Shown here: positions 9,205 to 18,277 of the stretch, one piece after another
How the letters are laid out: each line of letters begins with the position of its first letter
Numbering within the stretch: the stretch's first letter is position 1
From: an uncultured Erysipelotrichaceae bacterium
GTDB taxonomy: Bacteria > Bacillota_I > Bacilli_A > Erysipelotrichales > Erysipelotrichaceae
Direction: 5' to 3'
NCBI GenBank assembly: GCA_944326795.1
Contig: CALVFJ010000002.1
Location: forward strand, 1-64,000
DNA: 64,000 bases
Program-made: the position numbers and the translations under genes
Notes under the pieces: generated by a model
The model's database searches: none
The model's input: the letters and a program-made list of their open reading frames with translations, nothing else
What the model was told of the DNA's origin: nothing

Positions 9205-10053
9205 TTGGCAAGTTTGGTTTTAGAAGGCGGTACATTTAGAGGTGTTTTTACAGCTGGGGTACTGGATGCTTTTCTAGAAAATGATATGATGTTTCCATAT
9301 GTGATCGGAGTATCAGCGGGGATTGCGAATGCATCCAGCTATATATCAAAGCAACATGGAAGAAATTTGGAAATAATCGAAAAATATCGTCGTGATCAGC
9401 GATATACAGGAGTAAATAATTTTATCAGGGAACGCTCTCTTTTTGGGGTAGATTTTATTTTTGAAAAAATACCTTTGGAACTTGTACCGTTTGATTATGC
9501 AACATATTATCGATATCCTGGAATTTTGAAGGTTGTTGCTACCAATGCAAAAACTGGGCAAGCAGAATATCTAGATGGTTTAAAAACCTCGGTTCATAAT
9601 GAAGTATATAAAGCTACTTGTGCCGTTCCTGGTGTTTTTCCTGCAGTTAGGATCGGTAGTGAAGAATATTATGATGGTGGAGTGAGCAATTCGATTCCGA
9701 TTGCTAAAGCCATGGACGATGGCAATCAAAAACATGTCATCGTATTGACCCAGCCTGATGATTTTGTTAAAGAATTTGATCGTAGTACTCAGATCGTAGA
9801 AAAGATGATGCGCCGTAAGTATCCAATGATAGCCTTTAAATTACGTAATCGTTATAAACTGTATAATCTGCAGGTAAAATTATGTAAAAAATTGCAGCAG
9901 GAAGGTAAAGCCATAATCATCAATCCTTCGCATAAATTAAATTCAACAGAAAAAGATGTGGATGTTTTGAAAAGCACTTATGAAGAAGGCCGAAAATGGG
10001 TTTATGAGCATTTGGGTGAGCTGCAGGAATTTTTAAAAGGGGAATTGTTATAA
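9205..10053 (+). CDS. Patatin-like phospholipase (YjjU-like)
   Basis: A Ser-Asp dyad lipid acyl hydrolase of the patatin family, 282 residues, cytoplasmic or membrane-associated. The oxyanion motif GGTFRG is at residues 8-13, the nucleophile is S37 in GVSAG, and the catalytic Asp is D157 in DGG. The start is TTG: an ATG 12 nt upstream in frame is followed at once by a stop, and AAAGGATG gives suitable spacing to the TTG. It sits inside a nucleoside-transport locus downstream of yjjI/yjjW. In E. coli the patatin-like yjjU is likewise close to yjjW/yjjI, so the linkage may be functional. The substrate is unknown. Confidence 0.88.
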   Translation: MASLVLEGGTFRGVFTAGVLDAFLENDMMFPYVIGVSAGIANASSYISKQHGRNLEIIEKYRRDQRYTGVNNFIRERSLFGVDFIFEKIPLELVPFDYATYYRYPGILKVVATNAKTGQAEYLDGLKTSVHNEVYKATCAVPGVFPAVRIGSEEYYDGGVSNSIPIAKAMDDGNQKHVIVLTQPDDFVKEFDRSTQIVEKMMRRKYPMIAFKLRNRYKLYNLQVKLCKKLQQEGKAIIINPSHKLNSTEKDVDVLKSTYEEGRKWVYEHLGELQEFLKGELL

Positions 10054-10065
10054 TTCCTTTTTTTT
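10039..10065 (+). terminator. Terminator overlapping the end of the patatin-like gene
   Basis: A GGAATT / AATTCC stem with a short loop containing the stop codon, followed by T9. Stem and stop codon overlap, so termination may depend on ribosome position. Confidence 0.7.
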
Positions 10066-10086
10066 ATTTATTAATGCATTTTCAAA

Positions 10087-10095
10087 TGTTATAAT
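10087..10095 (+). promoter_or_regulatory. Extended -10 promoter of the nucleoside ABC genes
   Basis: TGTTATAAT, 37 nt upstream of the ATPase gene, with no convincing -35. It is identical to the element in front of the preceding gene. Confidence 0.5.
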
Positions 10096-10132
10096 TGTTG
10101 TGTAAAAATTTATTAGAAGGGATACACGCTAA

Positions 10133-11665
10133 ATGGAATACGCTGTAGAAATGTTAAATATTACTAAGGAGTTTCCAGGTATCAAAGCTAATGATAATGT
10201 TACATTGCAGGTTGAAAAAGGGACCATCCATGCTTTATTAGGTGAAAATGGTGCGGGAAAATCAACGTTGATGTCGATCCTATTTGGTTTATATCAACCA
10301 ACCAGTGGAATCATTAGAATAAATGGAAATGAAGTTAGTATCAACGATCCTAACGATGCGAATCGTTTAGGAATTGGTATGGTGCACCAGCATTTTAAGC
10401 TGGTAGATTGTTTCACTGTCACGGAAAATATCATTTTGGGCAAGGAACCTTTGACTAAATATAAGACCGTTGATCTAAAGGAAACCTCAAAAAAGATCCT
10501 AGAACTTTCTAGGCGATATGGATTAGATGTTGATCCATATTCAAAGATCGAAGATATTACTGTAGGCATGCAACAGCGAGTAGAGATCTTAAAGATGTTA
10601 TATCGTAATGCCGATATCTTGATTTTTGATGAACCTACAGCTGTTTTGACTCCACATGAAATTGAAGAACTTATCGATATCATGCGGAATCTAAAAAAAG
10701 AAGGAAAGACCATTATCTTGATCACTCATAAATTAAAGGAAATCAAAGAGGTTGCTGATAAATGCACCGTATTGCGACGAGGCAGATATATCGGTACTGT
10801 TGATGTATCGCAAACGAGCCAAAAAGAAATGGCGGAAATGATGGTAGGCCGTGAAGTTGATTTTACTGTTGAAAAGCCAGATATCCAAGTTGGAGAAAAG
10901 GTTTTGGAAGTCAAGGATCTATGGGTTAAAAATAGTCGTGGGCTTGATGCGGTGAAAGGTTTTAGTTTTAGTGTCGCTAAAGGCGAGATCGTTGGTATTG
11001 CTGGAATTGATGGTAATGGTCAAACTGATCTTGTATATGCTTTGACCGGTTTATCTAAAGTTGAAAAAGGAAAGATCTTATTTAAAGGGCAGGATATCAC
11101 AAAGTTAGATGTCAAAGGAAAAGTCAAATGTGGAATTGGGCATATTCCAGAAGATAGACATAAACATGGTTTGATTCTTGATTTTAAATTAAAAGAAAAC
11201 ATGGTCGTTCATGAATATGACGGTGAATATAGCAAAAATGGAATCTTGCAATTTTCCAAGATCGATGAATATACTGATCGATTGATCAAGGAATTTGATG
11301 TTCGTAGTGGACAAGGCAAGGAAACTATTACCCGAAGCATGTCAGGTGGAAACCAACAAAAAGCAATCATTGCGCGAGAAATTGACCGTAGCCCTGAATT
11401 ATTGATCGTCGTTCAGCCAACAAGAGGATTAGATGTTGGAGCAATAGAATATATTCATCGCCGAATCGTTGAGGAGCGTAATAAAGGTAAGGCCATCCTG
11501 TTAGTTTCATTCGAATTAGATGAAATATTAAGTCTTAGTGATCGTATCATAGTTATGTATAATGGAGGAATTACGGGAGCAGTAAAAGCCAGTGAAACGG
11601 ATGAAAAGCAATTAGGCTTAATGATGGCTGGTGAAAAGATTGAGGGGGTAAGTGATCATGAGTAA
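10133..11665 (+). CDS. Nucleoside ABC importer, double ATP-binding protein
   Basis: A 510-residue fused ATPase with two ABC domains that powers import by the BMP/permease system (NupO-like). The first domain has a canonical Walker A, GENGAGKST (residues 37-45), and a degenerate signature TVGMQQ. The second has a degenerate Walker A without lysine (GIDGNGQT, about residue 291) but a good signature, SGGNQQ (about 403). This asymmetry is typical of the sugar/nucleoside importer ATPases, so it is not damage. The gene overlaps the first permease gene by a few nt. It lies in the membrane complex on the cytoplasmic face. Confidence 0.93.
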   Translation: MEYAVEMLNITKEFPGIKANDNVTLQVEKGTIHALLGENGAGKSTLMSILFGLYQPTSGIIRINGNEVSINDPNDANRLGIGMVHQHFKLVDCFTVTENIILGKEPLTKYKTVDLKETSKKILELSRRYGLDVDPYSKIEDITVGMQQRVEILKMLYRNADILIFDEPTAVLTPHEIEELIDIMRNLKKEGKTIILITHKLKEIKEVADKCTVLRRGRYIGTVDVSQTSQKEMAEMMVGREVDFTVEKPDIQVGEKVLEVKDLWVKNSRGLDAVKGFSFSVAKGEIVGIAGIDGNGQTDLVYALTGLSKVEKGKILFKGQDITKLDVKGKVKCGIGHIPEDRHKHGLILDFKLKENMVVHEYDGEYSKNGILQFSKIDEYTDRLIKEFDVRSGQGKETITRSMSGGNQQKAIIAREIDRSPELLIVVQPTRGLDVGAIEYIHRRIVEERNKGKAILLVSFELDEILSLSDRIIVMYNGGITGAVKASETDEKQLGLMMAGEKIEGVSDHE

Positions 11666-12761
11666 AAAGATGGAAAAGATCTTGATTCCTTTGATCGCCA
11701 TTGCGCTTGGTATCTTGCTTGGGTGTGTTATCTTATTGGTTTCAGGTCAGGATGTTGGAGCATTGTTTAATGGATTGATAAAAAGTGCAACGGGATTTGA
11801 TTTGTCAAAACCGCAAAATGGTTTGAACTTACGATATCCAGGAGAGTTTTTAGTTAGCTCAATGCCAATTATTCTAACAGGTTTAGCCATTGGTTTTGCA
11901 TATCGTTGCGGAATGTTCAATATTGGTGCAGAAGGACAAGTGATCGTAGGTTCTTTGGTAAGCTGTATGGTAGCTATCTTGGTACCGATGCCGGGAATGA
12001 TGGCAGCCATAGTTTGCTTGTTAGCTGGTGGTTTGGCTGGGGCTTTATGGGCGTTTATCCCAGGTATCTTAAAATGTCAATTTAATATCAGTGAAGTTGT
12101 TACAGGCATCATGCTTAATTATACTGCTTTGTACGGAGCCAACTACTTTTTAAAAGCTCTTCCAGAGTCAACAACGACTAGAACAGTGAATATTCCGGCA
12201 AACGCAAGCTTAAGTAGTGACTTTTTATCAGAATTAACCAATAATTCACGTTTACATTGGGGATTTATCTTGGTGATCATATGTGTAATTGCTTATTGGT
12301 TCATTATTGAGAAAACATCTTTCGGTTATAGCTTAAGAGCAACTGGTTTTAATAAAGAAGGCGCTAGATATGCTGGTATCAAAGTTAATAAAAGCACGAT
12401 CCTTTCGATCATGATTTCTGGCTTTTTTGCAGGGCTTGCTGGTGCAATAATATTACAAGGTACATTTGGTTATGGAAGGGTCATGACAGCAGCTGAAAAT
12501 TATGGCTTTGATGGTATTTCAGTAGCTTTGGTTGGAGGATGTAATGCAATTGGTATCTTGCTTTCGGGCTTATTATTTGGTTTGTTGAAGGTTACGCAGC
12601 CTTTGTTGCAAACAAGTGGTATCCCAAAGGAAATCGGCGATATCATATCTTCATCGATCGTTTTCTTCGTAGCAATTCAATATGCGATCCAATATATCTT
12701 AAATAAGCTGGAAATTAAAAAGGGCAAAGCTCATGCTAAGAAAGCAGGTGATGTTCAATGA
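11658..12761 (+). CDS. Nucleoside ABC importer, permease 1
   Basis: An integral membrane permease of the BPD_transp_2 (LivH/RbsC-like) family, about 368 residues with eight to ten hydrophobic segments. The conserved loop EGAxYAGIKVNKS and the stretch GLAGA follow the family pattern (NupP-like). The ATG at 11658 is chosen because GAGGGGG lies 10 nt upstream; a GTG at 11652 in the same frame is the alternative and would add two residues. It overlaps the ATPase gene by 8 nt and the second permease gene by 4 nt, so the three form one operon and one complex. Confidence 0.92.
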   Translation: MSKKMEKILIPLIAIALGILLGCVILLVSGQDVGALFNGLIKSATGFDLSKPQNGLNLRYPGEFLVSSMPIILTGLAIGFAYRCGMFNIGAEGQVIVGSLVSCMVAILVPMPGMMAAIVCLLAGGLAGALWAFIPGILKCQFNISEVVTGIMLNYTALYGANYFLKALPESTTTRTVNIPANASLSSDFLSELTNNSRLHWGFILVIICVIAYWFIIEKTSFGYSLRATGFNKEGARYAGIKVNKSTILSIMISGFFAGLAGAIILQGTFGYGRVMTAAENYGFDGISVALVGGCNAIGILLSGLLFGLLKVTQPLLQTSGIPKEIGDIISSSIVFFVAIQYAIQYILNKLEIKKGKAHAKKAGDVQ

Positions 12762-13714
12762 GTATCTTAATTTCGATGGTTCCTGCAACTTTAATGGTAG
12801 CAACACCAATCATCATTGCTGCTTTAGGCGGCTTGTTCTCAGAACGTAGCGGCATCGTGAATATCTGTATTGAAGGTATCATGATGGTCGGTGGCTTTGC
12901 CGGTGCTACCGTATGTGTATTGTTAGAAAGTGATCCGACCTTTGGTCCTTATGCTGGATGGCTTGGCTTGTTAGCAGGCTTAGTTGTTGGTATCATATAT
13001 TCGTTGTTGCTTGCTGTTAGTACGATTAATTTTAAGGCAGATCATACTATTGCTGGTACAGCTATCAATATGTTGGCTGCCGGTATTACGATCTATTTAT
13101 GTCAGATCATCTTTGGTCAGCAAAGAACGATTGCTTTTTCTAAAGGTATCTCTAAGATGAAAAAGATTCCGCTTTTAAGCGATATTCCGATCATTGGTCA
13201 GGCTTTTACCGGAATATATCCTACGATCTTTATTGCTTTGATCTTAGTGTTGGTTACTTGGTTTGTCGTATATAAGACACGCTTTGGCTTACGGCTGCGT
13301 TCTTGTGGAGAAAATCCTCATGCTGCGGCAAGCATGGGTATCAATGTTTATAAAACTCGTTATGCAGCAGTCATGATATCTGGGGCGTTGGCTGGATTGG
13401 CTGGAGCAATCATGGTGTTGACCAATGGTATCCAGTATACTGCTAGCAGTATCCATGGTGTTGGTTTCATCGCTATTGCTGCTTTGATTTTTGGAAAATG
13501 GCATCCATTAGGTACTTTAGGAGCAGGGCTTTTCTTTGGCTTCTCTAGTGCATTAGGTGTTTATGCCAGCATGATCCCGCTTTTGAATCTTATTCCTTCG
13601 GAATTCTTCTCTTGTATTCCATATATCTTGACGATCGTTGCTTTGATCATCTTTAGTGGCAAAGCGGTTGGTCCAAAGGCTTCAGGACAGATCTACGACG
13701 CAGGGAAACGATAA
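12758..13714 (+). CDS. Nucleoside ABC importer, permease 2
   Basis: The second membrane permease (NupQ-like, 318 residues) of the same importer. It has many hydrophobic helices and the family motifs RSGIVNICIEG near residues 30-40 and GENPHAAASMGI in the coupling loop, plus SGALAGLAGA. The ATG overlaps the stop of permease 1 by 4 nt (ATGA). Together with permease 1 it should form the heterodimeric channel. A hairpin terminator follows. Confidence 0.93.
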   Translation: MSILISMVPATLMVATPIIIAALGGLFSERSGIVNICIEGIMMVGGFAGATVCVLLESDPTFGPYAGWLGLLAGLVVGIIYSLLLAVSTINFKADHTIAGTAINMLAAGITIYLCQIIFGQQRTIAFSKGISKMKKIPLLSDIPIIGQAFTGIYPTIFIALILVLVTWFVVYKTRFGLRLRSCGENPHAAASMGINVYKTRYAAVMISGALAGLAGAIMVLTNGIQYTASSIHGVGFIAIAALIFGKWHPLGTLGAGLFFGFSSALGVYASMIPLLNLIPSEFFSCIPYILTIVALIIFSGKAVGPKASGQIYDAGKR

Positions 13715-13722
13715 TAAAAAAT

Positions 13723-13757
13723 AAAGTCGAATCAATCGTAAGATTATTCGGCTTTTT
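13723..13757 (+). terminator. Terminator of the nucleoside ABC operon
   Basis: A nine-base-pair AAGTCGAAT / ATTCGGCTT stem with one T-G pair and a short T run. It ends just before the ribosome site of the next gene, so some read-through is likely. Confidence 0.7.
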
Positions 13758-13771
13758 AGATGGAGGATAAT

Positions 13772-15037
13772 ATGCTTGATTATAAAATAGTAGAAGGGGT
13801 CAATCTTCATATTGCCAAGACCCCAAAGTTTAAAGATGTTAATATCGAGGTTGTGTTTTCCAAGCAATTGGATGGTGTTGATGATGTTTATTATTATGGT
13901 TTATGTCAGTTTATGGAAGATAGCTGCATGTTATATGATACCAAGCAAAAGGTAAGCGATATCTTAGATGAATTATATGGTGCCAAACTTAATGTAAAGA
14001 TCGAAAAACGTGGACAATTGCTGATACTGCGCTTTGTCAGTAGCGTCATGAATGGTAAATTTGTACATAAAGATCTATTAAGCGAACAATTCAAATTGTT
14101 AGCTGCGTTTATCTTACAGCCTAAATTCTATGATGATAGCAAGGGAAGGCATTTATTTGCCGAAATGAAAGAAATCTTAAGATTAAACATACAAGCCATC
14201 AATGATAATCCTGCAAGTTATGCTAGCGTAAGAGCAAATGAGATCTTTGGTGATATGCTTCAAAAACACTGTATATATAGCCTTGAAGATGTTGAAAAAA
14301 TGAGCTATGAACTTTTATATCAAAAATATCAGGAAATGATCCAAAGCATGGCGATAGACATTTTTATCGTTGGCGATGTTGATGAACGATGTTGTTTGAA
14401 GCAGGTAAAAGAAAATTTTGCCTTTACGGAAAGAAAGACAAATAAACAATTGGTCTATCTTAATGAACGAGAAGATGCAATCGAAATTTGCGAAAGTAGA
14501 AAAGTTACGCAATCAAATCTGGTTCAGCTGTATACATGTCAAAAAGTATCGACATCAAAGGATTATGCTAGCATGATCATTGGAAATGGGATCTTTGGTA
14601 TGCTGCCAACGTCGTTATTATTCCAGGAAGTTCGAGAGAAGAACTCTTTATGCTATTCGATCTATGCGGATTTTAAAATTTATGATGGTATCATCAAGGT
14701 TGCAACTAGTTTTGATATTAAGCAGCGCGATAGGATCGAAATGTTGATCGCTGAACAATTAAAAAAAGTAAAAGATGGTGCTTTTTCTGAAGAATTGCTT
14801 AATACGACCAAACAGATGTATATCAATAATTATCGTCAAAGTGAAGATAGTGCTGCCAGTATCATATGGAATGCTTTTCGTGAAAGCATCATTCATGATG
14901 AGCGTACGACCGAGCAAATCATCAAGGATATAGCAGCAGTTAGCAAACAAAGCATTCAAGAAGCCTTTAAAGATGTCACGCTTAAGGTAACTTATATATT
15001 AGTCCAGGAAGGAGAAAGCCATGATCAAACATGTTAA
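13772..15037 (+). CDS. ymfF: M16-family inactive partner YmfF
   Basis: A 421-residue protein of the pitrilysin/M16 fold without the zinc motif: the region where HxxEH should be reads GLCQFMEDS. It pairs with the next gene, which has the motif, as in the Bacillus ymfF/ymfH pair; NCBI-style names link this family to elongation factor P modification. It probably supplies the non-catalytic half of a heterodimeric peptidase. The ATG at 13772 is chosen over an in-frame ATG at 13760 because the perfect GGAGG lies between them with 5-nt spacing to 13772. It overlaps the next gene by 17 nt. Confidence 0.87.
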   Translation: MLDYKIVEGVNLHIAKTPKFKDVNIEVVFSKQLDGVDDVYYYGLCQFMEDSCMLYDTKQKVSDILDELYGAKLNVKIEKRGQLLILRFVSSVMNGKFVHKDLLSEQFKLLAAFILQPKFYDDSKGRHLFAEMKEILRLNIQAINDNPASYASVRANEIFGDMLQKHCIYSLEDVEKMSYELLYQKYQEMIQSMAIDIFIVGDVDERCCLKQVKENFAFTERKTNKQLVYLNEREDAIEICESRKVTQSNLVQLYTCQKVSTSKDYASMIIGNGIFGMLPTSLLFQEVREKNSLCYSIYADFKIYDGIIKVATSFDIKQRDRIEMLIAEQLKKVKDGAFSEELLNTTKQMYINNYRQSEDSAASIIWNAFRESIIHDERTTEQIIKDIAAVSKQSIQEAFKDVTLKVTYILVQEGESHDQTC

Positions 15038-16313
15038 TGATACGTTTGAAGAAACTTATTATGAGGGTCGCTGTGATAATGGGCTAAGGGTCGTTATCTG
15101 GCATAAACCGGATTATCATACTAGTTCTTGCCTTTTTGCCGTACCTTATGGCAGCTTGGATCTAAAGCAAATTGATCAAAAAGGCAATGTGATCTGCATG
15201 CCTAGCGGTATTGCACATTTTTTGGAACATAAATTATTTGAATCAGATCATAGCGATGTCATGGAGGAATTTAGCAAGTTAGGATGCAATGTCAACGCTT
15301 TTACTTCATATACCGAAACTTGTTATTATTTTGATACCAGCGCACCTGATATCGATGATCCTTTGGAATTGTTATTAGATTTTGTGCAAAGCTTGAATAT
15401 CAGCGAAGCTTCGGTCGAAAAAGAAAAAGGCATCATTGATCAGGAACTACAGATGTATCTGCAAATGCCTGATTCCCGCATCGTTTTTGAAAGCTTCAAA
15501 GCTTTGTATCATCATCATCCATTGCGCAATGATATCGGAGGCGATCATGACAGCGTTTATGCAACGACGAAACAACAGCTTGAAGCTTGTTATCATATGA
15601 ATTATCATCCGTGCAACATGTTTTTGATCATTGCAACGCCAATTGATCCTGAACATTTGTTTAAGGTTATAAATGATAATCAAAAACGCAAACAATTTGG
15701 TGATTTCATCCCGTTAGCTCGTTATTTAGAAATTGAGCCCAAAACAGTGTATAAACCCAATGTTCATATCAAGATGGATGTAGAAATGCCTAGAGTTGCC
15801 TTAGCTATTAAATTAGCGGTAAATACTGATGATATCATGAAAAAGCTCAAGGATGAATGGATCTTACGCATGATCTTGGAAACACACTTTTCGAGCATGA
15901 ATGCGGATTTTCAAAAATGGATCGATGAGAAGAAAATTTCTCCTTTATTCTATTGTGATAATGAAAATGCTAAAGATCATGCATTGATGATCTTTGTTGA
16001 TGAAACCGCAGATGCCCAAGCTTTTGTAGCATTTATCTTGGAACAGCTGCAGTTGCTTCGTGATAAGACCATCGATGAACAAAGCCTAGCACAAATGAAA
16101 AATCGGCATTTTGGCAGCGTGATGCGGATCTTTAATCGTGTTGAAAACATTACGATCCAACATTTCCGCAATATGGTCAATGGGCTGGACATATTCGAAT
16201 TATTAAAATTAATCGAAAGCATCAGCGTAGAAGATTGTTATGCGTTGTATCAAAACCTAGATCTTAGCCATCAGGCGGTAATTGTGATCGATAAAAATGA
16301 TGAAAATTGCTGA
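15021..16313 (+). CDS. ymfH: M16-family zinc peptidase YmfH
   Basis: A 430-residue pitrilysin-type metallopeptidase, the catalytic partner of the preceding gene. The inverted zinc motif is H66-F-L-E69-H70, with the third ligand expected in the EKGIIDQE stretch about 70 residues later. The Arg/Tyr motif typical of the C-terminal half is less clear. AGGAAGGAG precedes the ATG within the end of ymfF. In Firmicutes the pair is usually found in the spoIIIE-pgsA neighbourhood; here the nucleoside operon separates it from ftsK. The physiological substrate is unproven. Confidence 0.9.
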   Translation: MIKHVNDTFEETYYEGRCDNGLRVVIWHKPDYHTSSCLFAVPYGSLDLKQIDQKGNVICMPSGIAHFLEHKLFESDHSDVMEEFSKLGCNVNAFTSYTETCYYFDTSAPDIDDPLELLLDFVQSLNISEASVEKEKGIIDQELQMYLQMPDSRIVFESFKALYHHHPLRNDIGGDHDSVYATTKQQLEACYHMNYHPCNMFLIIATPIDPEHLFKVINDNQKRKQFGDFIPLARYLEIEPKTVYKPNVHIKMDVEMPRVALAIKLAVNTDDIMKKLKDEWILRMILETHFSSMNADFQKWIDEKKISPLFYCDNENAKDHALMIFVDETADAQAFVAFILEQLQLLRDKTIDEQSLAQMKNRHFGSVMRIFNRVENITIQHFRNMVNGLDIFELLKLIESISVEDCYALYQNLDLSHQAVIVIDKNDENC

Positions 16314-16321
16314 ATATGGGA

Positions 16322-16359
16322 AAAATAAGCAAATATCATGTTAGATATTTGCTTATTTT
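16322..16359 (+). terminator. Strong terminator after ymfH
   Basis: A 16-bp perfect inverted repeat (AAAATAAGCAAATATC and its complement) with a 6-nt loop, A-rich before and T-rich after. It could work in both directions. Confidence 0.8.
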
Positions 16360-16439
16360 GCATTTTTAAGTATGATTTTAAACTTTGTTTTTTTGTAACA
16401 ATATTGGCATAATTAGCCTGCAATTAAGGAGGACACAAA

Positions 16440-16754
16440 ATGTTGAACGTATTTACCTTAGTGGGCAAGGTTAAACAAATGCCCCAGATCAAGCAAACAA
16501 GCCAAGGCAATGCTGTAGCAACGCTGGTCATCGAAAGCGAGAGACCTTTTCGCAATAGCGATGGTTCCATAACTTTTGATCTATTCAATGTTACTTTATG
16601 GAAGGGCATTGCACAGATGTGCTCAGATTGTTGCAAAGAAGGAGATGTCGTAGCGATAAAGGGCAGGATCCAGGATACGGTCTATCAAAAAGATAAGGAG
16701 CATAGCTATCATAATATTGAATTGATCGCTGAAAAGGTTTCTTTCATTTCTTAA
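16440..16754 (+). CDS. ssb: Short single-stranded DNA-binding protein
   Basis: A 104-residue OB-fold protein of the SSB family, starting MLNVFTLVGKV and containing the FNVTLWKG strand typical of SSB. It stops right after the OB fold: the flexible linker and the acidic protein-interaction tip (DDDIPF type) of the main SSB are missing. It is therefore likely a secondary SSB or a PriB-like accessory protein, not the replicative one, which would lie elsewhere. GGAGG precedes the ATG. It occupies the place where the SRP regulator ylxM often lies, just ahead of ffh, but has its own terminator. Confidence 0.85.
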   Translation: MLNVFTLVGKVKQMPQIKQTSQGNAVATLVIESERPFRNSDGSITFDLFNVTLWKGIAQMCSDCCKEGDVVAIKGRIQDTVYQKDKEHSYHNIELIAEKVSFIS

Positions 16755-16775
16755 AGCTTCCATGGAAGCTTTTTT
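16753..16775 (+). terminator. Terminator after the short ssb gene
   Basis: AAAGCTTCC / GGAAGCTTT stem with a 2-nt loop and T6, touching the stop codon. Confidence 0.85.
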
Positions 16776-16798
16776 CATGCTTAAATATGGGTAAACCC

Positions 16799-16825
16799 TT
16801 GAAAATTTGCCAAATATGATATAAT
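16799..16825 (+). promoter_or_regulatory. Promoter of ffh
   Basis: TTGAAA (16799-16804) and the extended -10 TGATATAAT (16817-16825) are 15 nt apart, 31 nt before the ffh start. Confidence 0.65.
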
Positions 16826-16856
16826 CTAAGGGAGTTTAGGATGGGAGAAAATAATT

Positions 16857-18254
16857 ATGGCATTTGATTCATTAAGTGAAAGATTGAATAAAGCACTACG
16901 AAATATCAGCGGCAAGGGCAAGCTTACCGACGATAATATGGAAGCGATGCTAAAAGAAATTCGTTTAGCATTATTAGAAGCAGATGTAAATTATCGGGTA
17001 GTTAAAAATTTCTTAGAAACGGTCAAAGAAAAAGCAAAAGGTGAAGAAGTCATCAAGTCGGTCGATCCAGGACAGATGGTCGTTAAGATCGTTCATGATG
17101 AGATCATCAATTTATTAGGCAGTAATGAAGCTTCCTTGACCCTTAAAGATCAGGGGATGAGCGTGATCATGCTGGTAGGTCTGCAAGGTACAGGTAAAAC
17201 GACCAGCATTGCCAAGATCGCTAATCTTTTGAAAAGAAAATTGAATCGGAAGCCATTATTGGTAGCTGCTGACGTTATCCGTCCGGCTGCCATCGAACAA
17301 TTGCAGACCTTAGGACAAAGTATCGATGTTGAGGTTTTTAGCAAAGGAACAGAAACCAGCGCATTGCAAACGGTAGAAGAAGCCATGGCATATGCAAAAA
17401 ACCATGATTATGATACGGTATTGATCGATACGGCAGGACGTTTACATATCGATGAAGAATTGATGAAAGAATTGCAGGATATCAAAGCAGTTTGCGATCC
17501 ACAGGAAATTTTATTAACGGTCGATGCCATGACCGGTCAAGATATCGTAACGGTTGCTAAAAGTTTTAATGAAACTTTAGCGGTAACAGGTTTGGTCGTA
17601 ACTAAATTCGATGGTGATTCGCGTGGTGGTGGCGTATTATCAGTAAAGGCGATCACCAATGTACCAATCAAATTTGTTGGTCAAGGTGAAAAGATCGATG
17701 ACATGGATATCTTCTACCCTGATCGTATGGCGGATAGGATCTTAGGTATGGGAGATATCGTTTCGCTAGTAGAAAAAGCTCAGGAAAAAATGGATCTAGA
17801 AGCTAGTGAAAAGACGGCTCAGCGGTTGATGGAAGGAAAGTTTACCTTAGAAGACATGCTAGTACAATTTGAACAGGTAAGCAAGCTAGGTCCGTTAAGC
17901 GGCATCATGAAGATGATCCCGGGCTTTTCTCAATATAGCAATATGATCAATGATGAAGATAGCGCTAGACAGATGAAGCGTACCAAGGCCATCATCCAAA
18001 GCATGACCCCTTATGAGCGAGCTAATCCAGATACGATCCGCAGCTCAATGAAAAGAAGGATCGCCAATGGTAGCGGAACGAGTGTCAATGATGTAAACAA
18101 ACTGTTGAATCAATATGAAAAAATGAAGACGGCGATGAATGCCATGTCTTCATTATCTAAAAGCGGTAAACTTAATGAAAACTTTTTAGATAAGCTGATG
18201 AAACAAGGACCAAAGGCCAATAAGCCCAATCGTCCAAAGTATCGTTTAAAATAA
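16857..18254 (+). CDS. ffh: Signal recognition particle GTPase Ffh
   Basis: The protein component of the SRP, which binds hydrophobic signal sequences and 4.5S RNA and delivers ribosomes to FtsY. In 465 residues: an N domain (1-90), a G domain with P-loop GLQGTGKTT (108-116), DTAGR (191-195) and TKFDG (249-253), and a Met-rich M domain from about 320 with MKMIPGFSQYS and the RNA-binding SMTPYERANPD stretch. Length and motifs are complete. The 4.5S RNA and ftsY are not in the window. The basic C-terminal tail is typical. Confidence 0.98.
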   Translation: MAFDSLSERLNKALRNISGKGKLTDDNMEAMLKEIRLALLEADVNYRVVKNFLETVKEKAKGEEVIKSVDPGQMVVKIVHDEIINLLGSNEASLTLKDQGMSVIMLVGLQGTGKTTSIAKIANLLKRKLNRKPLLVAADVIRPAAIEQLQTLGQSIDVEVFSKGTETSALQTVEEAMAYAKNHDYDTVLIDTAGRLHIDEELMKELQDIKAVCDPQEILLTVDAMTGQDIVTVAKSFNETLAVTGLVVTKFDGDSRGGGVLSVKAITNVPIKFVGQGEKIDDMDIFYPDRMADRILGMGDIVSLVEKAQEKMDLEASEKTAQRLMEGKFTLEDMLVQFEQVSKLGPLSGIMKMIPGFSQYSNMINDEDSARQMKRTKAIIQSMTPYERANPDTIRSSMKRRIANGSGTSVNDVNKLLNQYEKMKTAMNAMSSLSKSGKLNENFLDKLMKQGPKANKPNRPKYRLK

Positions 18255-18277
18255 TTTGCGGTGTAAAGTAAAAATAC

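Noticed and set aside
10294-10725. Open frame of 143 codons antisense to the ABC ATPase gene
   Set aside because: No ribosome site, composition that follows from the codon bias of the real gene, and no recognisable protein features. The same holds for long antisense frames in topA (23843-24229) and tsf (28720-29142).
11000-11040. Broken Walker A (no lysine) in the second half of the ABC ATPase
   Set aside because: A degenerate second P-loop is normal in the sugar/nucleoside double ATPases, so it is not a mutation signal.
16322-16359. 16-bp perfect inverted repeat as a recombination or operator site
   Set aside because: Position directly after a stop codon, a short loop and A/T flanks make an intrinsic terminator the simpler reading.
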